Part shown: one piece after another, positions 41,770 through 50,703 of the stretch
Position numbering within the stretch: the first letter of the stretch is position 1
How the letters are laid out: each line of letters begins with the position of its first letter
NCBI GenBank assembly: GCA_900318615.1
Contig: ONLK01000016.1
Coordinates: 1 to 54,151 of the forward strand
Direction: 5' to 3'
Source of the DNA: an uncultured Eubacteriales bacterium
GTDB taxonomy: Bacteria; Bacillota; Clostridia; Lachnospirales; Lachnospiraceae
Length of the DNA stretch: 54,151 bases
The notes under the pieces: model-generated
The model's input: the letters and a program-made list of their open reading frames with translations, nothing else
What the model was told of the DNA's origin: nothing
Database searches by the model: none
Made by a program: the position numbers and the translations under genes

Positions 41770-41805
41770 AGCCGCCCGAAGCAGCCCAGGCTGTTTCCGA
41801 CGGCT
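41770..41805. repeat. Hairpin upstream of parE
   Basis: Imperfect arms AGCCGCCCGAAGCAGCC and GGCTGTTTCCGACGGCT around a 2-nt loop, in the 113-nt spacer between the beta-helix gene and parE. No T run follows on the minus strand. It is possibly a processing or weak termination signal. Confidence 0.5.
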
Positions 41806-41821
41806 TTTCAGAATGATCGTT

Positions 41822-42508
41822 TCAATCTTCCTCGTCAATCTTTTCAACAATCTCGCCCTGCTTTTTATAGATCGAATGTGCCGGTACTGCCTGGCGCACC
41901 GAAGAGAGCGGATAGATGTTGGTGTATGGTCCGACGACGGTACCCGGATTCAGGACCGAGCCGCAGCCGACTTCCACACCGTCGCCGAGCATGGCTCCAA
42001 ACTTTTTCAGTCCGGTCTCATATCTTCTTTCTCCGTCCTTGACAACAACCAGTTTCCTGTCGGACTTGACATTCGAGGTGATGGAACCCGCACCCATGTG
42101 AGAGCGGTAACCAAGAATGGAATCCCCAACGTAATTATAATGCGGAACCTGTACATGGTTGAAAAGAATAACATTCTTAAGCTCGGTAGAATTTCCGACC
42201 ACGCAGTCATTTCCGACGAGCGCATTGCCGCGGATAAAGGCACACTGGCGAACCTCCGTGTTTTCACCGATGATTGCCGGTCCTTTGATGTAAACCGTAT
42301 CAAAAACGGTTGCGGATTTTGCAATCCAGATATCTTCGGCGCGTTGTTCATACTTTTCCGGATCAAGTGTCGGTCCCAGTTTCAGGATAAAATCATGGAT
42401 CTTCGGAAGCACCTCCCACGGATAGACACAGCCCTCAAATATTGCCGCAGCGACTGTTTCATTCAGATCAAACAGATTTTCAATTCTGCATATCTCATTT
42501 TTTTCCAT
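41822..42508 (-). CDS. Left-handed beta-helix (GlmU C-terminal-like) protein
   Basis: A 228-residue protein made of hexapeptide repeats (IWIAKSATVFDTVYIKGPAIIG ... CVVGNSTELKNVIL). The segment VPHYNYVGDSILGYRSHMGA follows GlmU's acetyltransferase domain and keeps the histidine (His123) equivalent to the catalytic base. The uridyltransferase half of GlmU is absent and a unique N-terminal helix region of about 55 residues replaces it. It is often annotated as UDP-N-acetylglucosamine pyrophosphorylase-like, but only an acyltransferase activity would fit the visible domain. AAAGGAG lies 6 nt before the ATG. It overlaps topB by 14 nt. Confidence 0.8.
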   Translation of the reverse strand: MEKNEICRIENLFDLNETVAAAIFEGCVYPWEVLPKIHDFILKLGPTLDPEKYEQRAEDIWIAKSATVFDTVYIKGPAIIGENTEVRQCAFIRGNALVGNDCVVGNSTELKNVILFNHVQVPHYNYVGDSILGYRSHMGAGSITSNVKSDRKLVVVKDGERRYETGLKKFGAMLGDGVEVGCGSVLNPGTVVGPYTNIYPLSSVRQAVPAHSIYKKQGEIVEKIDEED

Positions 42509-44666
42509 TGCTTTCTCCTTTTTTCGAGCTTGAATGCTTTTCGTTATTCCAGGTGCTCGTCGGTTTCCACTGCTTATAGTATTTCGCTTCCGAATTGAAA
42601 GCCTGCCGGAGCATTCCCTGATTATTCAGTTCCTTCACTGCATTGGTGCGGCGGATTACAAATCCGGTCAGTTTATCCATATACTCTTCCGGTGTGATGC
42701 TGCCGTCGGAAACATAGTTCAGCCCTTTTTCCCAGCTGGCCGTCAGATCCGGACGCAGCAGCGGCGCGATGGAGCAGGAAACTACATCATAGATCATTTC
42801 CCCCAGCTGCGTCGGCGTCAGAATCTGCGTCTTCTTGTTCAGTGCGATATATCTGTTATTGACCAGTTTCTTCAGTATATCGGCGCGTGTTGCCGAAGTT
42901 CCGATTCCGGCGCCCCGGATCTGCTCCCGCAGGCTCTCATCTTCAATCAGCGAGCCTGCATTTTCCATCGCCAGAATCATGGTTCCCGAATTATAGCGTT
43001 TCGGCGGGGTTGTCTCGCTCTCGCGGATACGGTATCCCCGGACATCGAGCCAGCCCCCGGAGCGAAGCCTTTCAAGTGCCTGGAGAAGCTGCGGATTTAC
43101 CGATGCACCCGCCGTGCTGTCCGCGTTTTCGGAAGAGGAATCCGCCCCCTCCGCATTTTCCGGATTTTTTGCACGGTCCTTATTTTCGGAAAGATCCGGC
43201 TTTTTATACTGTGCTGCCTTCAGATAGCCTTCCTCCGTCAGCACGCGGAAATTTGAGAAAAACTGCTCTTTCCCAATCTGAACGGTCAGGGCAATTTTCT
43301 TATACTGTGCCGGAGGATAAAAAATGCTGAGAAAGCGGCGGACTATGCACAGGTACACCGCATACTCCGTGGAATTTAGTTTTCCAGTTTCATTCATCCC
43401 CTGTCCGGTCGGAATGAGCGCATAGTGATCCGTGATCGCTTTATCATTTGTGTAACGGGTACTGCCGATTTTTTTCCAGGCGTCGCCGGCCAGGATTTCA
43501 TTGATATAAGAAGAAACCGGCCCCAGTTTTCCAAGCCCGGCAATATTGTTCCGGATCACCTTTGCCACAGCGCTTGAAAGCACACGGGCGTCGGTTCTCG
43601 GGTAGGTTGTTAATTTATGCTCGTACAGTGACTGCACGATGGTCAGTGTCTGATCCGGGCTGATATGGAACATGCGCGAACAGTCGTTCTGCAGTTCCGC
43701 CAGATTGTAAAGCAGCGGCGGATTCTTTTTTTCCGTCTTTCGCTCAATCCGGATTACCTTTGCCTTCTGCGGATCAATTTTCTTCATTTTCTCAATGAGT
43801 GCCTGGGCATCCTCCTTTTTTCTGAAGCCGTTATCCTTATACAAAAGAGGAGAATTGAAATACTCCGATCCTTCCACAGCACGCCACTCACCGTCGAACG
43901 TCTGCGCTATTTCCTCCGTACCGTCCGCCGTACCCTCCTTCATGGAGGCATTACTGCCGGGTGACAGCGCCGCAGTTACCCGGTAAAACGGAGTTTTGAC
44001 AAAGGTACGGATTTCCCGCTCCCGGCGGACGACCATGCCGAGGACACAGGTCATCACCCGGCCCACCGCGATGGTTACATGCTGCTCATTGAGATAGGAG
44101 GAGACCGCGTTCCCGTATTTCAGTGTCAGAAGTCTTGAAAAATTGATTCCCATCAGATAATCTTCTTCTGCACGAAGATATGCTGCGTGCGCCAGATTAT
44201 CATATTCTGACTCGTTCTTCGCCGTTTTTATTCCTCTCAGTATTTCTTCTTCCGTCTGTGAATCGATCCAGACACGCTTCTGCGTCTTATCTTTAACATC
44301 CGCCATCTGGGCAACCAGGCGGTATATATACTCTCCTTCCCGCCCGGAGTCGGTACAGACGTAGATGGTATCCACGTCGTTTCGATTAAGAAGAGAGCTT
44401 ACAATATGAAACTGTTTTTTTACATCCGGAATTATTTCGTACCTGTATTCTTTTGGAATAAACGGCAGTGTATCCAGACTCCATCGCTTCAAGGCAGGAT
44501 CATAGGCTTCCGGATAGCTCAGCCGTACCAGATGGCCGACACACCAGGTAACCACCAGATTGTCTGACTCCTCGTATCCGTCATGCCTTGTCATCCGTTC
44601 TTTCAGTGCTTTGGCAAATTCTTCTGCAACGCTCGGTTTTTCAGCGATAAATAGGGATTTTCCCAT
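42495..44666 (-). CDS. topB: DNA topoisomerase III
   Basis: Type IA topoisomerase that passes single strands and decatenates. The 723-residue protein opens with the TOPRIM domain (KSLFIAEKPSVAEEFAKAL, glutamate in IAEKP; later CTDSGREGEYIYR). It has the active-site tyrosine in KLTTYPRTDARVL near residue 345. No C-terminal zinc fingers are visible, and the C-terminus is Lys/Ser-rich. An inserted acidic segment (about residues 500-520) is low-complexity. GGAGG lies before the ATG. It is first in the topology cluster with its own promoter. Confidence 0.94.
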   Translation of the reverse strand: MGKSLFIAEKPSVAEEFAKALKERMTRHDGYEESDNLVVTWCVGHLVRLSYPEAYDPALKRWSLDTLPFIPKEYRYEIIPDVKKQFHIVSSLLNRNDVDTIYVCTDSGREGEYIYRLVAQMADVKDKTQKRVWIDSQTEEEILRGIKTAKNESEYDNLAHAAYLRAEEDYLMGINFSRLLTLKYGNAVSSYLNEQHVTIAVGRVMTCVLGMVVRREREIRTFVKTPFYRVTAALSPGSNASMKEGTADGTEEIAQTFDGEWRAVEGSEYFNSPLLYKDNGFRKKEDAQALIEKMKKIDPQKAKVIRIERKTEKKNPPLLYNLAELQNDCSRMFHISPDQTLTIVQSLYEHKLTTYPRTDARVLSSAVAKVIRNNIAGLGKLGPVSSYINEILAGDAWKKIGSTRYTNDKAITDHYALIPTGQGMNETGKLNSTEYAVYLCIVRRFLSIFYPPAQYKKIALTVQIGKEQFFSNFRVLTEEGYLKAAQYKKPDLSENKDRAKNPENAEGADSSSENADSTAGASVNPQLLQALERLRSGGWLDVRGYRIRESETTPPKRYNSGTMILAMENAGSLIEDESLREQIRGAGIGTSATRADILKKLVNNRYIALNKKTQILTPTQLGEMIYDVVSCSIAPLLRPDLTASWEKGLNYVSDGSITPEEYMDKLTGFVIRRTNAVKELNNQGMLRQAFNSEAKYYKQWKPTSTWNNEKHSSSKKGESNGKK

Positions 44667-44703
44667 CCAGTTCCTCCGTAAAGTCTCACTGACGACAGTG
44701 CCT

Positions 44704-44733
44704 ATTATACTTTACTTTATAAGACAAATGCAA
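44704..44733 (-). promoter_or_regulatory. Probable topB promoter
   Basis: On the minus strand TTGCAT (44728-44733), an 18-nt spacer and a perfect TATAAT (44704-44709), about 38 nt before the topB ATG. Confidence 0.65.
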
Positions 44734-44796
44734 TAAGGAAATTCCAAACATACGTTTGTTTTCCGGGATACCGTTTCCATGAATACCGTCGGACGC

Positions 44797-44837
44797 AGGA
44801 CGGGAGAAAACCCGCCGTGCAGGTTTTCTCCCGTCCT
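44797..44837. repeat. Perfect 16-bp inverted repeat between asd and topB (probable terminator stem)
   Basis: Arms AGGACGGGAGAAAACC (44797-44812) and GGTTTTCTCCCGTCCT (44822-44837) around a 9-nt loop, the strongest stem in the window. It lies 76 nt after the asd stop. A T run is missing on the minus strand. The rest of the 246-nt spacer holds the topB promoter. Confidence 0.85.
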
Positions 44838-44912
44838 TTCCGAAACACCCTTCAATTTTTCAAAATATTCCTGATGATGCTGGGGTAGAAACCCTAAGAT
44901 CAACATCTTCTT

Positions 44913-46001
44913 TTATTTCTTTTCAATATACCCAAGGGATACCAGCGTTTCCGCACAAAGGACAGCTCCCCCGGCGGCTCCCCGTAGAGTATTGTGAGCA
45001 AGACCGATGAATTTCCAGTCATATACGGTATCTTCTCTCAAGCGGCCGATCGAAACCCCCATACCATGCTCATAATCAACATCAAGACGCACCTGCGGGC
45101 GGTCAGGTTCCTCACAGTACTGAATAAACTGCTTCGGCGCCGATGGAAGATTTTTTTCCTGCGGAATGCCCTGAAAATGAACCAGTTTTTCAATCAGCTC
45201 CTCTTTTGCCGGATGTTTTCTGAATTTTACGAATACAGCTGCCGTATGGCCGTTTAGAATCGGTACACGTACGCACTGGCAGGTGATCACCGGTTCTGCA
45301 GCCGGTATAATCTCACCCTTCTCAGGATCTACATGCCCCAGGACGCGCAAAGGCTCCCGCTCACTCTTCTCTTCCTCTCCGCTGATGAAGGGAATAATAT
45401 TTCCCTCCATCTCCGGCCAGTCCTTAAAGGTTTTTCCGGCACCCGAAATTGCCTGATAGGTCGAAGCTGCAACCTCATAGGGCTCAAATTCTCTCCAGGC
45501 AGCCAGAGCCGGAGCGTATGCCTGAATCGAGCAGTTGGGTTTCACGGCAATGAACCCTTTCTGTGTTCCCAGCCGCTTTTTCTGATACTTTATGACCTCA
45601 AAATGCTCCGGATTGATTTCCGGAATGACCATCGGAACATCCGGTGTCCATCGGTGCGCACTGTTGTTGGAGACCACAGGGGTTTCATGCTTTGCATAAT
45701 TTTCCTCGATCGCACGTATCTCATCCTTTGACATGTCAACCGCCGAGAAAACAAAGTCCACCTTTGATGAAACCTTTTCGACCTCATTGACGTTCATGAG
45801 CACCATATTTTTTACGCTGCCGGGAATCGGAGTATCCATTTTCCAGCGTCCGCCTACGGCTTCCTCGTAGGTTTTTCCCTCGCTCCGGGGACTGGCAGCC
45901 AGAACGGCAATTTCAAACCACGGATGATCTGCCAGAAGCGTTACAAAACGCTGTCCAACCATACCCGTTGCTCCGAGGATTCCAACTTTCAGCTTATCCA
46001 T
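44913..46001 (-). CDS. asd: Aspartate-semialdehyde dehydrogenase
   Basis: Reduces aspartyl phosphate to aspartate semialdehyde for lysine, threonine, methionine and diaminopimelate synthesis. The N-terminal Rossmann motif is GILGATGMVGQRF. The catalytic cysteine is Cys157 in KPNCSIQ, and the histidine lies in RVPILNGHTA. At 362 residues with this wording it belongs to the archaeal/fungal-like branch found in many Clostridia. AAGGAG lies 8 nt before the ATG. Its promoter overlaps the end of argH. Confidence 0.95.
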   Translation of the reverse strand: MDKLKVGILGATGMVGQRFVTLLADHPWFEIAVLAASPRSEGKTYEEAVGGRWKMDTPIPGSVKNMVLMNVNEVEKVSSKVDFVFSAVDMSKDEIRAIEENYAKHETPVVSNNSAHRWTPDVPMVIPEINPEHFEVIKYQKKRLGTQKGFIAVKPNCSIQAYAPALAAWREFEPYEVAASTYQAISGAGKTFKDWPEMEGNIIPFISGEEEKSEREPLRVLGHVDPEKGEIIPAAEPVITCQCVRVPILNGHTAAVFVKFRKHPAKEELIEKLVHFQGIPQEKNLPSAPKQFIQYCEEPDRPQVRLDVDYEHGMGVSIGRLREDTVYDWKFIGLAHNTLRGAAGGAVLCAETLVSLGYIEKK

Positions 46002-46045
46002 GTTGTAAACTCCTTCAATACCTTTATCATCGGGTTATGAATAAA

Positions 46046-46072
46046 ACTATACCCGGTTTTATTATTTGTCAA
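46046..46072 (-). promoter_or_regulatory. Probable asd promoter
   Basis: On the minus strand a perfect TTGACA (46067-46072) and TATAGT (46046-46051) with a short 15-nt spacer. The -35 lies inside the last codons of argH. Confidence 0.55.
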
Positions 46073-47456
46073 GAATATTAAACGTTTCCAGCCACTCCTG
46101 CTCCGCATCACAAGCCCTGCGCATGGCTTCCGGCCCCGGCGCCCCGATGGTCAGCCGCCTGTCAACGCAGGTTTTCAGGCTGATGGCGTCGTAAATCCCC
46201 TCGTCAAAGGCAGGGCTGAACTTTCTGAATTCATCCAGGCTCAGATCATCCAGCGCACAGTTTTTATCGAGGCAGTACAGGACCATGCGCCCGATGATCC
46301 CATGCGCATCGCGGAAGGGAACACCCTTTCCCACCAGATAATCCGCTGCATCCGTCGCATTCGTAAATCCGTGCACGGCCGATCCGGCCATTACATCCGG
46401 ATGAAATTTCATGGTCCGGAGCATACCCTCAAACAGGGCTATGCAGCCTTTTGTGGTATCCATGGCGTCGAAGGCAAGTTCCTTATCCTCCTGCATATCC
46501 TTATTGTAGGCCAGCGGGAGCCCCTTCATGGTCGTCAGCATCTGCATCAGCGCCCCGTATACCCTTCCGGTCTTGCCGCGCACCAGTTCGGCGATGTCCG
46601 GGTTTTTCTTCTGCGGCATAATGGAGCTTCCGGTGCTGTAGGCATCATCAATCTCCACAAAATGATATTCGTTGGTATTCCATGTGATGATCTCCTCACA
46701 AAATCTGGAAAGATGCATCATGATCATTGCCAGTGCTGACAGAAATTCAATCAGATAATCCCGGTCAGACACCGAATCCATGCTGTTGAGGGTAGGACCG
46801 TCAAAGCCGAGAAGGCAGGCCGTATATTCCCGGTCCAGCGGATAGGTGGTGCCTGCCAGTGCGCCGCTGCCCAAAGGGCAGAGATTCATACGTTTCCGGA
46901 TGTCTTTCAGGCGCTGCCGGTCCCTTTTGAACATTTCAAAATAAGCGCCCAGATGATGCGCCAGGGTGACCGGCTGGGCCTTCTGCAGATGCGTGAAGCC
47001 CGGCATAAACGTATGAAGGTTTTCCTTCATAAGAGTAAGCAGTGTTGTCAGCAGACTTTTCAGCTCTTCATCCACCGCCGCGATCTCATCGCGCACGTAA
47101 AGCTTCATGTCCAGCGCTACCTGGTCATTGCGGCTTCGCCCTGTGTGCAGTTTCTTGCCTGCGTCTCCGATCCGTCGGATCAGATTTGCCTCCACAAAGC
47201 TGTGAATATCCTCATACTCGGAAGTTATTTTCAGCTTTCCCTCTTCCACATCGCGAAGAATTGAATCCAGCCCTTCCTGAATCTGCCGTCCTTCCTCCTG
47301 TGTGAGAATTCCCTGCTTTTCCAGCATTTTTGCGTGTGCCCTGCTGCCCTCGATGTCTTGTTTATAAAACCTCTGATCAAAACGGATGGATGCGTTAAAA
47401 TCGTAAACAAGCTGATCCGTCTGCCTGGTAAATCGTCCGCCCCAAAGCTGTGCCAT
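46062..47456 (-). CDS. argH: Argininosuccinate lyase
   Basis: Cleaves argininosuccinate to arginine and fumarate. The 464-residue protein carries the superfamily signature GSSIMPQKKNPD near residue 280 and the block LHTGRSRNDQVALDMKLY. GGAGG lies 7 nt before the ATG. It is separated from argG, which is not in the window, and lies 31 nt after queH, so arginine control from its own promoter is not evident. Confidence 0.96.
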   Translation of the reverse strand: MAQLWGGRFTRQTDQLVYDFNASIRFDQRFYKQDIEGSRAHAKMLEKQGILTQEEGRQIQEGLDSILRDVEEGKLKITSEYEDIHSFVEANLIRRIGDAGKKLHTGRSRNDQVALDMKLYVRDEIAAVDEELKSLLTTLLTLMKENLHTFMPGFTHLQKAQPVTLAHHLGAYFEMFKRDRQRLKDIRKRMNLCPLGSGALAGTTYPLDREYTACLLGFDGPTLNSMDSVSDRDYLIEFLSALAMIMMHLSRFCEEIITWNTNEYHFVEIDDAYSTGSSIMPQKKNPDIAELVRGKTGRVYGALMQMLTTMKGLPLAYNKDMQEDKELAFDAMDTTKGCIALFEGMLRTMKFHPDVMAGSAVHGFTNATDAADYLVGKGVPFRDAHGIIGRMVLYCLDKNCALDDLSLDEFRKFSPAFDEGIYDAISLKTCVDRRLTIGAPGPEAMRRACDAEQEWLETFNILDK

Positions 47457-47487
47457 TCGTATACCTCCGCTTTCTTTTCTGTTCCCG

Positions 47488-48198
47488 CTATCCGGTTATT
47501 GAATTCGTCCGGTCAGGAAAGATCTGCCCTGCCGGTTCATCCTCTGCCTTCCGGCGTTTCTGCTCCTCCCTTTCCTTTTGAGAAAAAATGCAGCCGCAGT
47601 AATCCTGCCGGTAAAGATTATATTCATGGGAAAGCTGAATTGATCTTTGATATCCGCCCCGCTTTTTAAAATCAGACGGCAGATGCCGGACGCCGTATTC
47701 CCGCGCCAGTCTCTCGCCGATTTCATTGATTTTTCCGGCATTCTTAAGCGGGCTGATGGACAGTGTTGTCGTGAAATAATCGTACTTCCCCTCCGCCGCC
47801 CGGCGCGCCGATTCCCTCATACGCAGCTCATAGCACCGGAAACAGCGCTCACCGCCCTCCGGAATCTTTTCATATCCTCTGACGGCGCTGTAAAAATCCT
47901 GCGGCACATAGGATCCCTCCTCAAAGTCCACCGGATAGCGGGTATGCATCTGTGAAATCAGCCGCCTCAGCTCCTGTGTCCGATGCTTATATTCCTGCGG
48001 CGGGTAAATGTTCGGATTGTAATAAAAGTCCGTTATCTTAAAATACTGACTGAGATATTCCAGTACGTAACTTGAGCAGGGAGCACAGCAGCTGTGCAAA
48101 TACAGCCGCGGCACCCGTCCGTCCGGGAAATTCCGGGGAATATCACGGATGACCCGATCCAGTTCCTTTTGATAATTTTGTACCTGATTTTTCTGCAT
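47488..48198 (-). CDS. queH: Epoxyqueuosine reductase QueH
   Basis: Reduces epoxyqueuosine to queuosine in tRNA, the cobalamin-independent alternative to QueG. The 236-residue protein has the family cysteine sets: Cys37-Cys38 and Cys41 in HSCCAPCS, Cys118 and Cys121 in CFRCYELRM, and Cys200 and Cys202 in RQDYCGC. These bind an iron-sulphur cluster and a further metal. The Shine-Dalgarno is weak. It shares the operon with queA, giving the last two steps of queuosine synthesis together. Confidence 0.94.
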   Translation of the reverse strand: MQKNQVQNYQKELDRVIRDIPRNFPDGRVPRLYLHSCCAPCSSYVLEYLSQYFKITDFYYNPNIYPPQEYKHRTQELRRLISQMHTRYPVDFEEGSYVPQDFYSAVRGYEKIPEGGERCFRCYELRMRESARRAAEGKYDYFTTTLSISPLKNAGKINEIGERLAREYGVRHLPSDFKKRGGYQRSIQLSHEYNLYRQDYCGCIFSQKEREEQKRRKAEDEPAGQIFPDRTNSITG

Positions 48199-48216
48199 GA
48201 TATATTATATATTCTC

Positions 48217-48654
48217 TCAGTTCGCTCCGGTGGAACCGAAACCGCCGCGGTCCGTGTTACCGAGGGTTTCAACCTCATCAAAAACAATCCGGGGCTGATG
48301 CTCCAGGATCCGAAACTGGCAGACCCGGTCGTTCACATGAATTTCCGTATCACGGGTTGCCAGGACGGGCATTCTGAGCACATCATTGTCTCCGCAGTAC
48401 GACTCATCCACAACGCCAATCGAATTCACCTGAATAATTCCCCAGCGCTTAAATGTACTGCTGCGCGGGGCGGTGATCATCTCGAAGCCTTCCGGAAGCT
48501 GTACGGATATTCCAAGATCAATAAGATGAAACTCGCCTGCTTTCAGGCTGACATCCTCCGCAGAGCGCAGGTCAATCCAGTCACTCTTGCCGTCAATATA
48601 CTGAAGCTTTTCAATTTTATCACTGTGGTAAAGAATTTTTATGGTTTTCGTCAT
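48217..48654 (-). CDS. dut: dUTP diphosphatase (trimeric dUTPase)
   Basis: Hydrolyses dUTP to dUMP, keeping uracil out of DNA. Motifs of the trimeric fold are visible: DWIDLRSAED (motif 1 area), PRSSTFKRWG (2), GVVDESYCGDN (3), RVCQFRI (4) and RGGFGSTG (5). The ATG at 48654 (MTKTIKIL) is chosen for its upstream GAGG; an earlier ATG at 48669 overlaps the queA stop and lacks a Shine-Dalgarno. The product is 145 residues. It lies between queA and queH. Confidence 0.9.
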   Translation of the reverse strand: MTKTIKILYHSDKIEKLQYIDGKSDWIDLRSAEDVSLKAGEFHLIDLGISVQLPEGFEMITAPRSSTFKRWGIIQVNSIGVVDESYCGDNDVLRMPVLATRDTEIHVNDRVCQFRILEHQPRIVFDEVETLGNTDRGGFGSTGAN

Positions 48655-48665
48655 CCTGATCTTCC

Positions 48666-49718
48666 TCATTCATGTGCGGGGTGAATATTGTCCGTAATAA
48701 ACATGGCATCGCCAAACGAGAAAAAACGGAACTTCTCGTCCACCGCCTGCTTGTAAGCATTCAGAATATTCTCCCGCCCTGCCAGCGCGGATACCAGCAT
48801 CACCAGCGTTGATTCCGGAAGATGGAAGTTTGTAATCAGGCAGTCAACCATTTTGAATTTGTATCCCGGATAGATAAAGATGTCCGTCCAGCCGCTTCCT
48901 GCCTTCAGAATGCCGTCCCCGCCGGTCGCCGTTTCCAGCGTGCGGCAGCTGGTTGTTCCGACGGAAATAACCCGTTTGCCGTTTTTCCTTGTATTATTGA
49001 TAAGTTCTGCGGTCGGCTCATCGACAATATAGTACTCGCTGTGCATATGGTGCTGCGTGGGGTCGTCAACCTTTACCGGGCGGAAGGTTCCCAGCCCGAC
49101 GTGAAGAGTAACCTCGGCAATATGAACACCTTTCGCCTTAATCTGCTGCAGCAGATCTTTCGTAAAATGAAGCCCGGCTGTCGGCGCTGCCGCGGATCCA
49201 TCGTGCTTCGCGTAAACAGTATTATAACGGTCCTTATCCTTCAGCTGGTGCCGGATGTACGGCGGCAGCGGCATCTGTCCGAGTTTGTCGAGAATTTCCT
49301 CAAAAATCCCGTCATACTCAAAATGGATCAGACGATTTCCATCCTCCACTTCATCTACAATCTCTGCTTTCAAAAGCCCGTCTCCGAAATCAATTCTTGT
49401 TCCGACCCTGCATTTCTTTCCAGGCTTTACCAGTGTTTCCCAGATATCGTTCTGCTTCCTTGTCAGGAGCAGGACCTCGATTTTCGCTCCCGTTTCTTCT
49501 TTTACGCCGATCAGGCGCGCCGGGATAACCTTTGTGTTATTGATAACCAGCGTGTCTCCCGGGTTCAGATAATCAATGATATCGCGGAAATGGCAGCTGC
49601 TGTCTGTCTGTCCGGTCTTCTTGTCAAGCAGCATCAGGCGGGAAGCACTGCGGTCCTCCAGCGGATCCTGCGCAATCAGTTCTTTTGGCAGATCATAGTA
49701 AAAATCCGAAGTTTTCAT
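48666..49718 (-). CDS. queA: S-adenosylmethionine:tRNA ribosyltransferase-isomerase QueA
   Basis: Transfers the ribosyl part of SAM to preQ1-modified tRNA, forming epoxyqueuosine. It starts [20 protein letters not shown], the family opening, and has [11 protein letters not shown]-like wording ([15 protein letters not shown]) and [13 protein letters not shown]. The 350-residue length is typical. It lies 54 nt after the phosphatase gene and leads into dut and queH. Confidence 0.96.
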   Translation of the reverse strand: MKTSDFYYDLPKELIAQDPLEDRSASRLMLLDKKTGQTDSSCHFRDIIDYLNPGDTLVINNTKVIPARLIGVKEETGAKIEVLLLTRKQNDIWETLVKPGKKCRVGTRIDFGDGLLKAEIVDEVEDGNRLIHFEYDGIFEEILDKLGQMPLPPYIRHQLKDKDRYNTVYAKHDGSAAAPTAGLHFTKDLLQQIKAKGVHIAEVTLHVGLGTFRPVKVDDPTQHHMHSEYYIVDEPTAELINNTRKNGKRVISVGTTSCRTLETATGGDGILKAGSGWTDIFIYPGYKFKMVDCLITNFHLPESTLVMLVSALAGRENILNAYKQAVDEKFRFFSFGDAMFITDNIHPAHE

Positions 49719-49772
49719 GTTTTAATCTCTTTTCTGATAGTAAGTTGTTTTCTCTATGGGGGTATTCCCGGA

Positions 49773-50405
49773 TCAGTAATAAACCACATCCGTCTTTTCC
49801 AGCTTCCACTGGCCGTTCTCCTGAAGCGACGCAATGGATACCGCACAGTTCGCGGGTATGCCGGGCCCCCAGTAATCGCGAATGTCCGTTTTATTGCAGA
49901 TGTTAAAAAGCAACGCTCTGGAAGCGCAGCCGTGGGTAGAGACAAGAATGTTCGCATCGGGTGCTTCCCGACCTGCCTTCGCGGCAAGATCACGGAGAAA
50001 TTCACCGGTGCGTGCAATGATCTGCTCAAAGCTCTCTCCCTCCGGCGGGACTGCATATTGATCCGGCCGGGAGATAAAGTAAAACTTTTCCTTTTTTCCG
50101 TCCTCTCCGACGATATCCTCCGGCGGCAGGAATTCTCTTCCCTCCCAGGTGCCAAAGCTGATTTCCTCCAGCCTCCGGTCAATGACAATTTCCAAATTTC
50201 TGCCTTCCACAGCGAGCCTGGCTGTCTCAAGTGAACGCCTGAGCGGACTGGAATAAACCCTGTCAAAGGGAACATCCCGAAGCCCTGCACCGGTTTTTCT
50301 GGCAAGCAGGATTCCGTTCTCATTCAAAGGAATGTCCGTTTGCCCCTGGAGCTTTCGCAATGTATTCCAGCTGGTCTGTCCGTGTCTTAGTATGTAAATT
50401 TTCAT
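49773..50405 (-). CDS. Histidine phosphatase family protein (phosphoglycerate mutase-like)
   Basis: A 210-residue member of the RHG phosphatase superfamily. The phosphohistidine motif LRHGQTSWN lies at residues 6-14, with DRVYSSPLRRSLETA next. EEISFGTWEGREF and STHGCASRALL contain the other catalytic residues. It may act as a cofactor-dependent mutase, an alpha-ribazole phosphatase or a broad phosphatase; the sequence alone does not decide. It is the first gene of the transcript leading to queA, dut, queH and argH. Confidence 0.88.
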   Translation of the reverse strand: MKIYILRHGQTSWNTLRKLQGQTDIPLNENGILLARKTGAGLRDVPFDRVYSSPLRRSLETARLAVEGRNLEIVIDRRLEEISFGTWEGREFLPPEDIVGEDGKKEKFYFISRPDQYAVPPEGESFEQIIARTGEFLRDLAAKAGREAPDANILVSTHGCASRALLFNICNKTDIRDYWGPGIPANCAVSIASLQENGQWKLEKTDVVYY

Positions 50406-50458
50406 GTCAATCTCTCAGATTCCTCAAATTCATTCTCTTTCCGGTTTTTCACCGGCAC

Positions 50459-50487
50459 AGTATAACACGTCTTTGACGGCGCGTAAA
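50459..50487 (-). promoter_or_regulatory. Probable promoter of the phosphatase-queA-dut-queH operon
   Basis: On the minus strand TTTACG (50482-50487), a 17-nt spacer and TATACT (50459-50464), 54 nt before the phosphatase start. A small CCGGT / ACCGG hairpin follows in the leader. The rest of the 298-nt spacer holds only the pheT terminator. Confidence 0.68.
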
Positions 50488-50583
50488 CATCGCCGTCTTT
50501 CAACCTTTTACCTCTGCAGCTTTTTTCGTCTTAAAAATGCACGAACTTCCGTATACAGCGCACATGCGGCCGCCGGAGTATTG

Positions 50584-50636
50584 AAAAAACAGGTGCCGGA
50601 GGCAGACCGCTTCCTCTGCAGTCCGATTCCGGCACC
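50584..50636 (-). terminator. Terminator after pheT
   Basis: Minus-strand stem GGTGCCGGA / TCCGGCACC (arms 50628-50636 and 50592-50600) closes a long loop that can pair further. TG and six T follow (A run 50584-50589). It ends the pheST transcript. Confidence 0.8.
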
Positions 50637-50703
50637 CCTCTTCAGTAATTCACCTGTTCATCTATTCTTATGTTCACATCCGCTTCCGATATGCTCTGAG
50701 CCA

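Noticed and set aside
44712-44906. 64-codon open frame between asd and topB
   Set aside because: It lacks a Shine-Dalgarno, runs through a perfect 16-bp inverted repeat and overlaps the topB promoter, so it is unlikely to be translated.
50406-50703. preQ1 riboswitch ahead of the queA/queH operon
   Set aside because: The leader from the likely promoter is only about 50 nt and shows a simple CCGGT/ACCGG hairpin; no preQ1 aptamer pattern was recognised.
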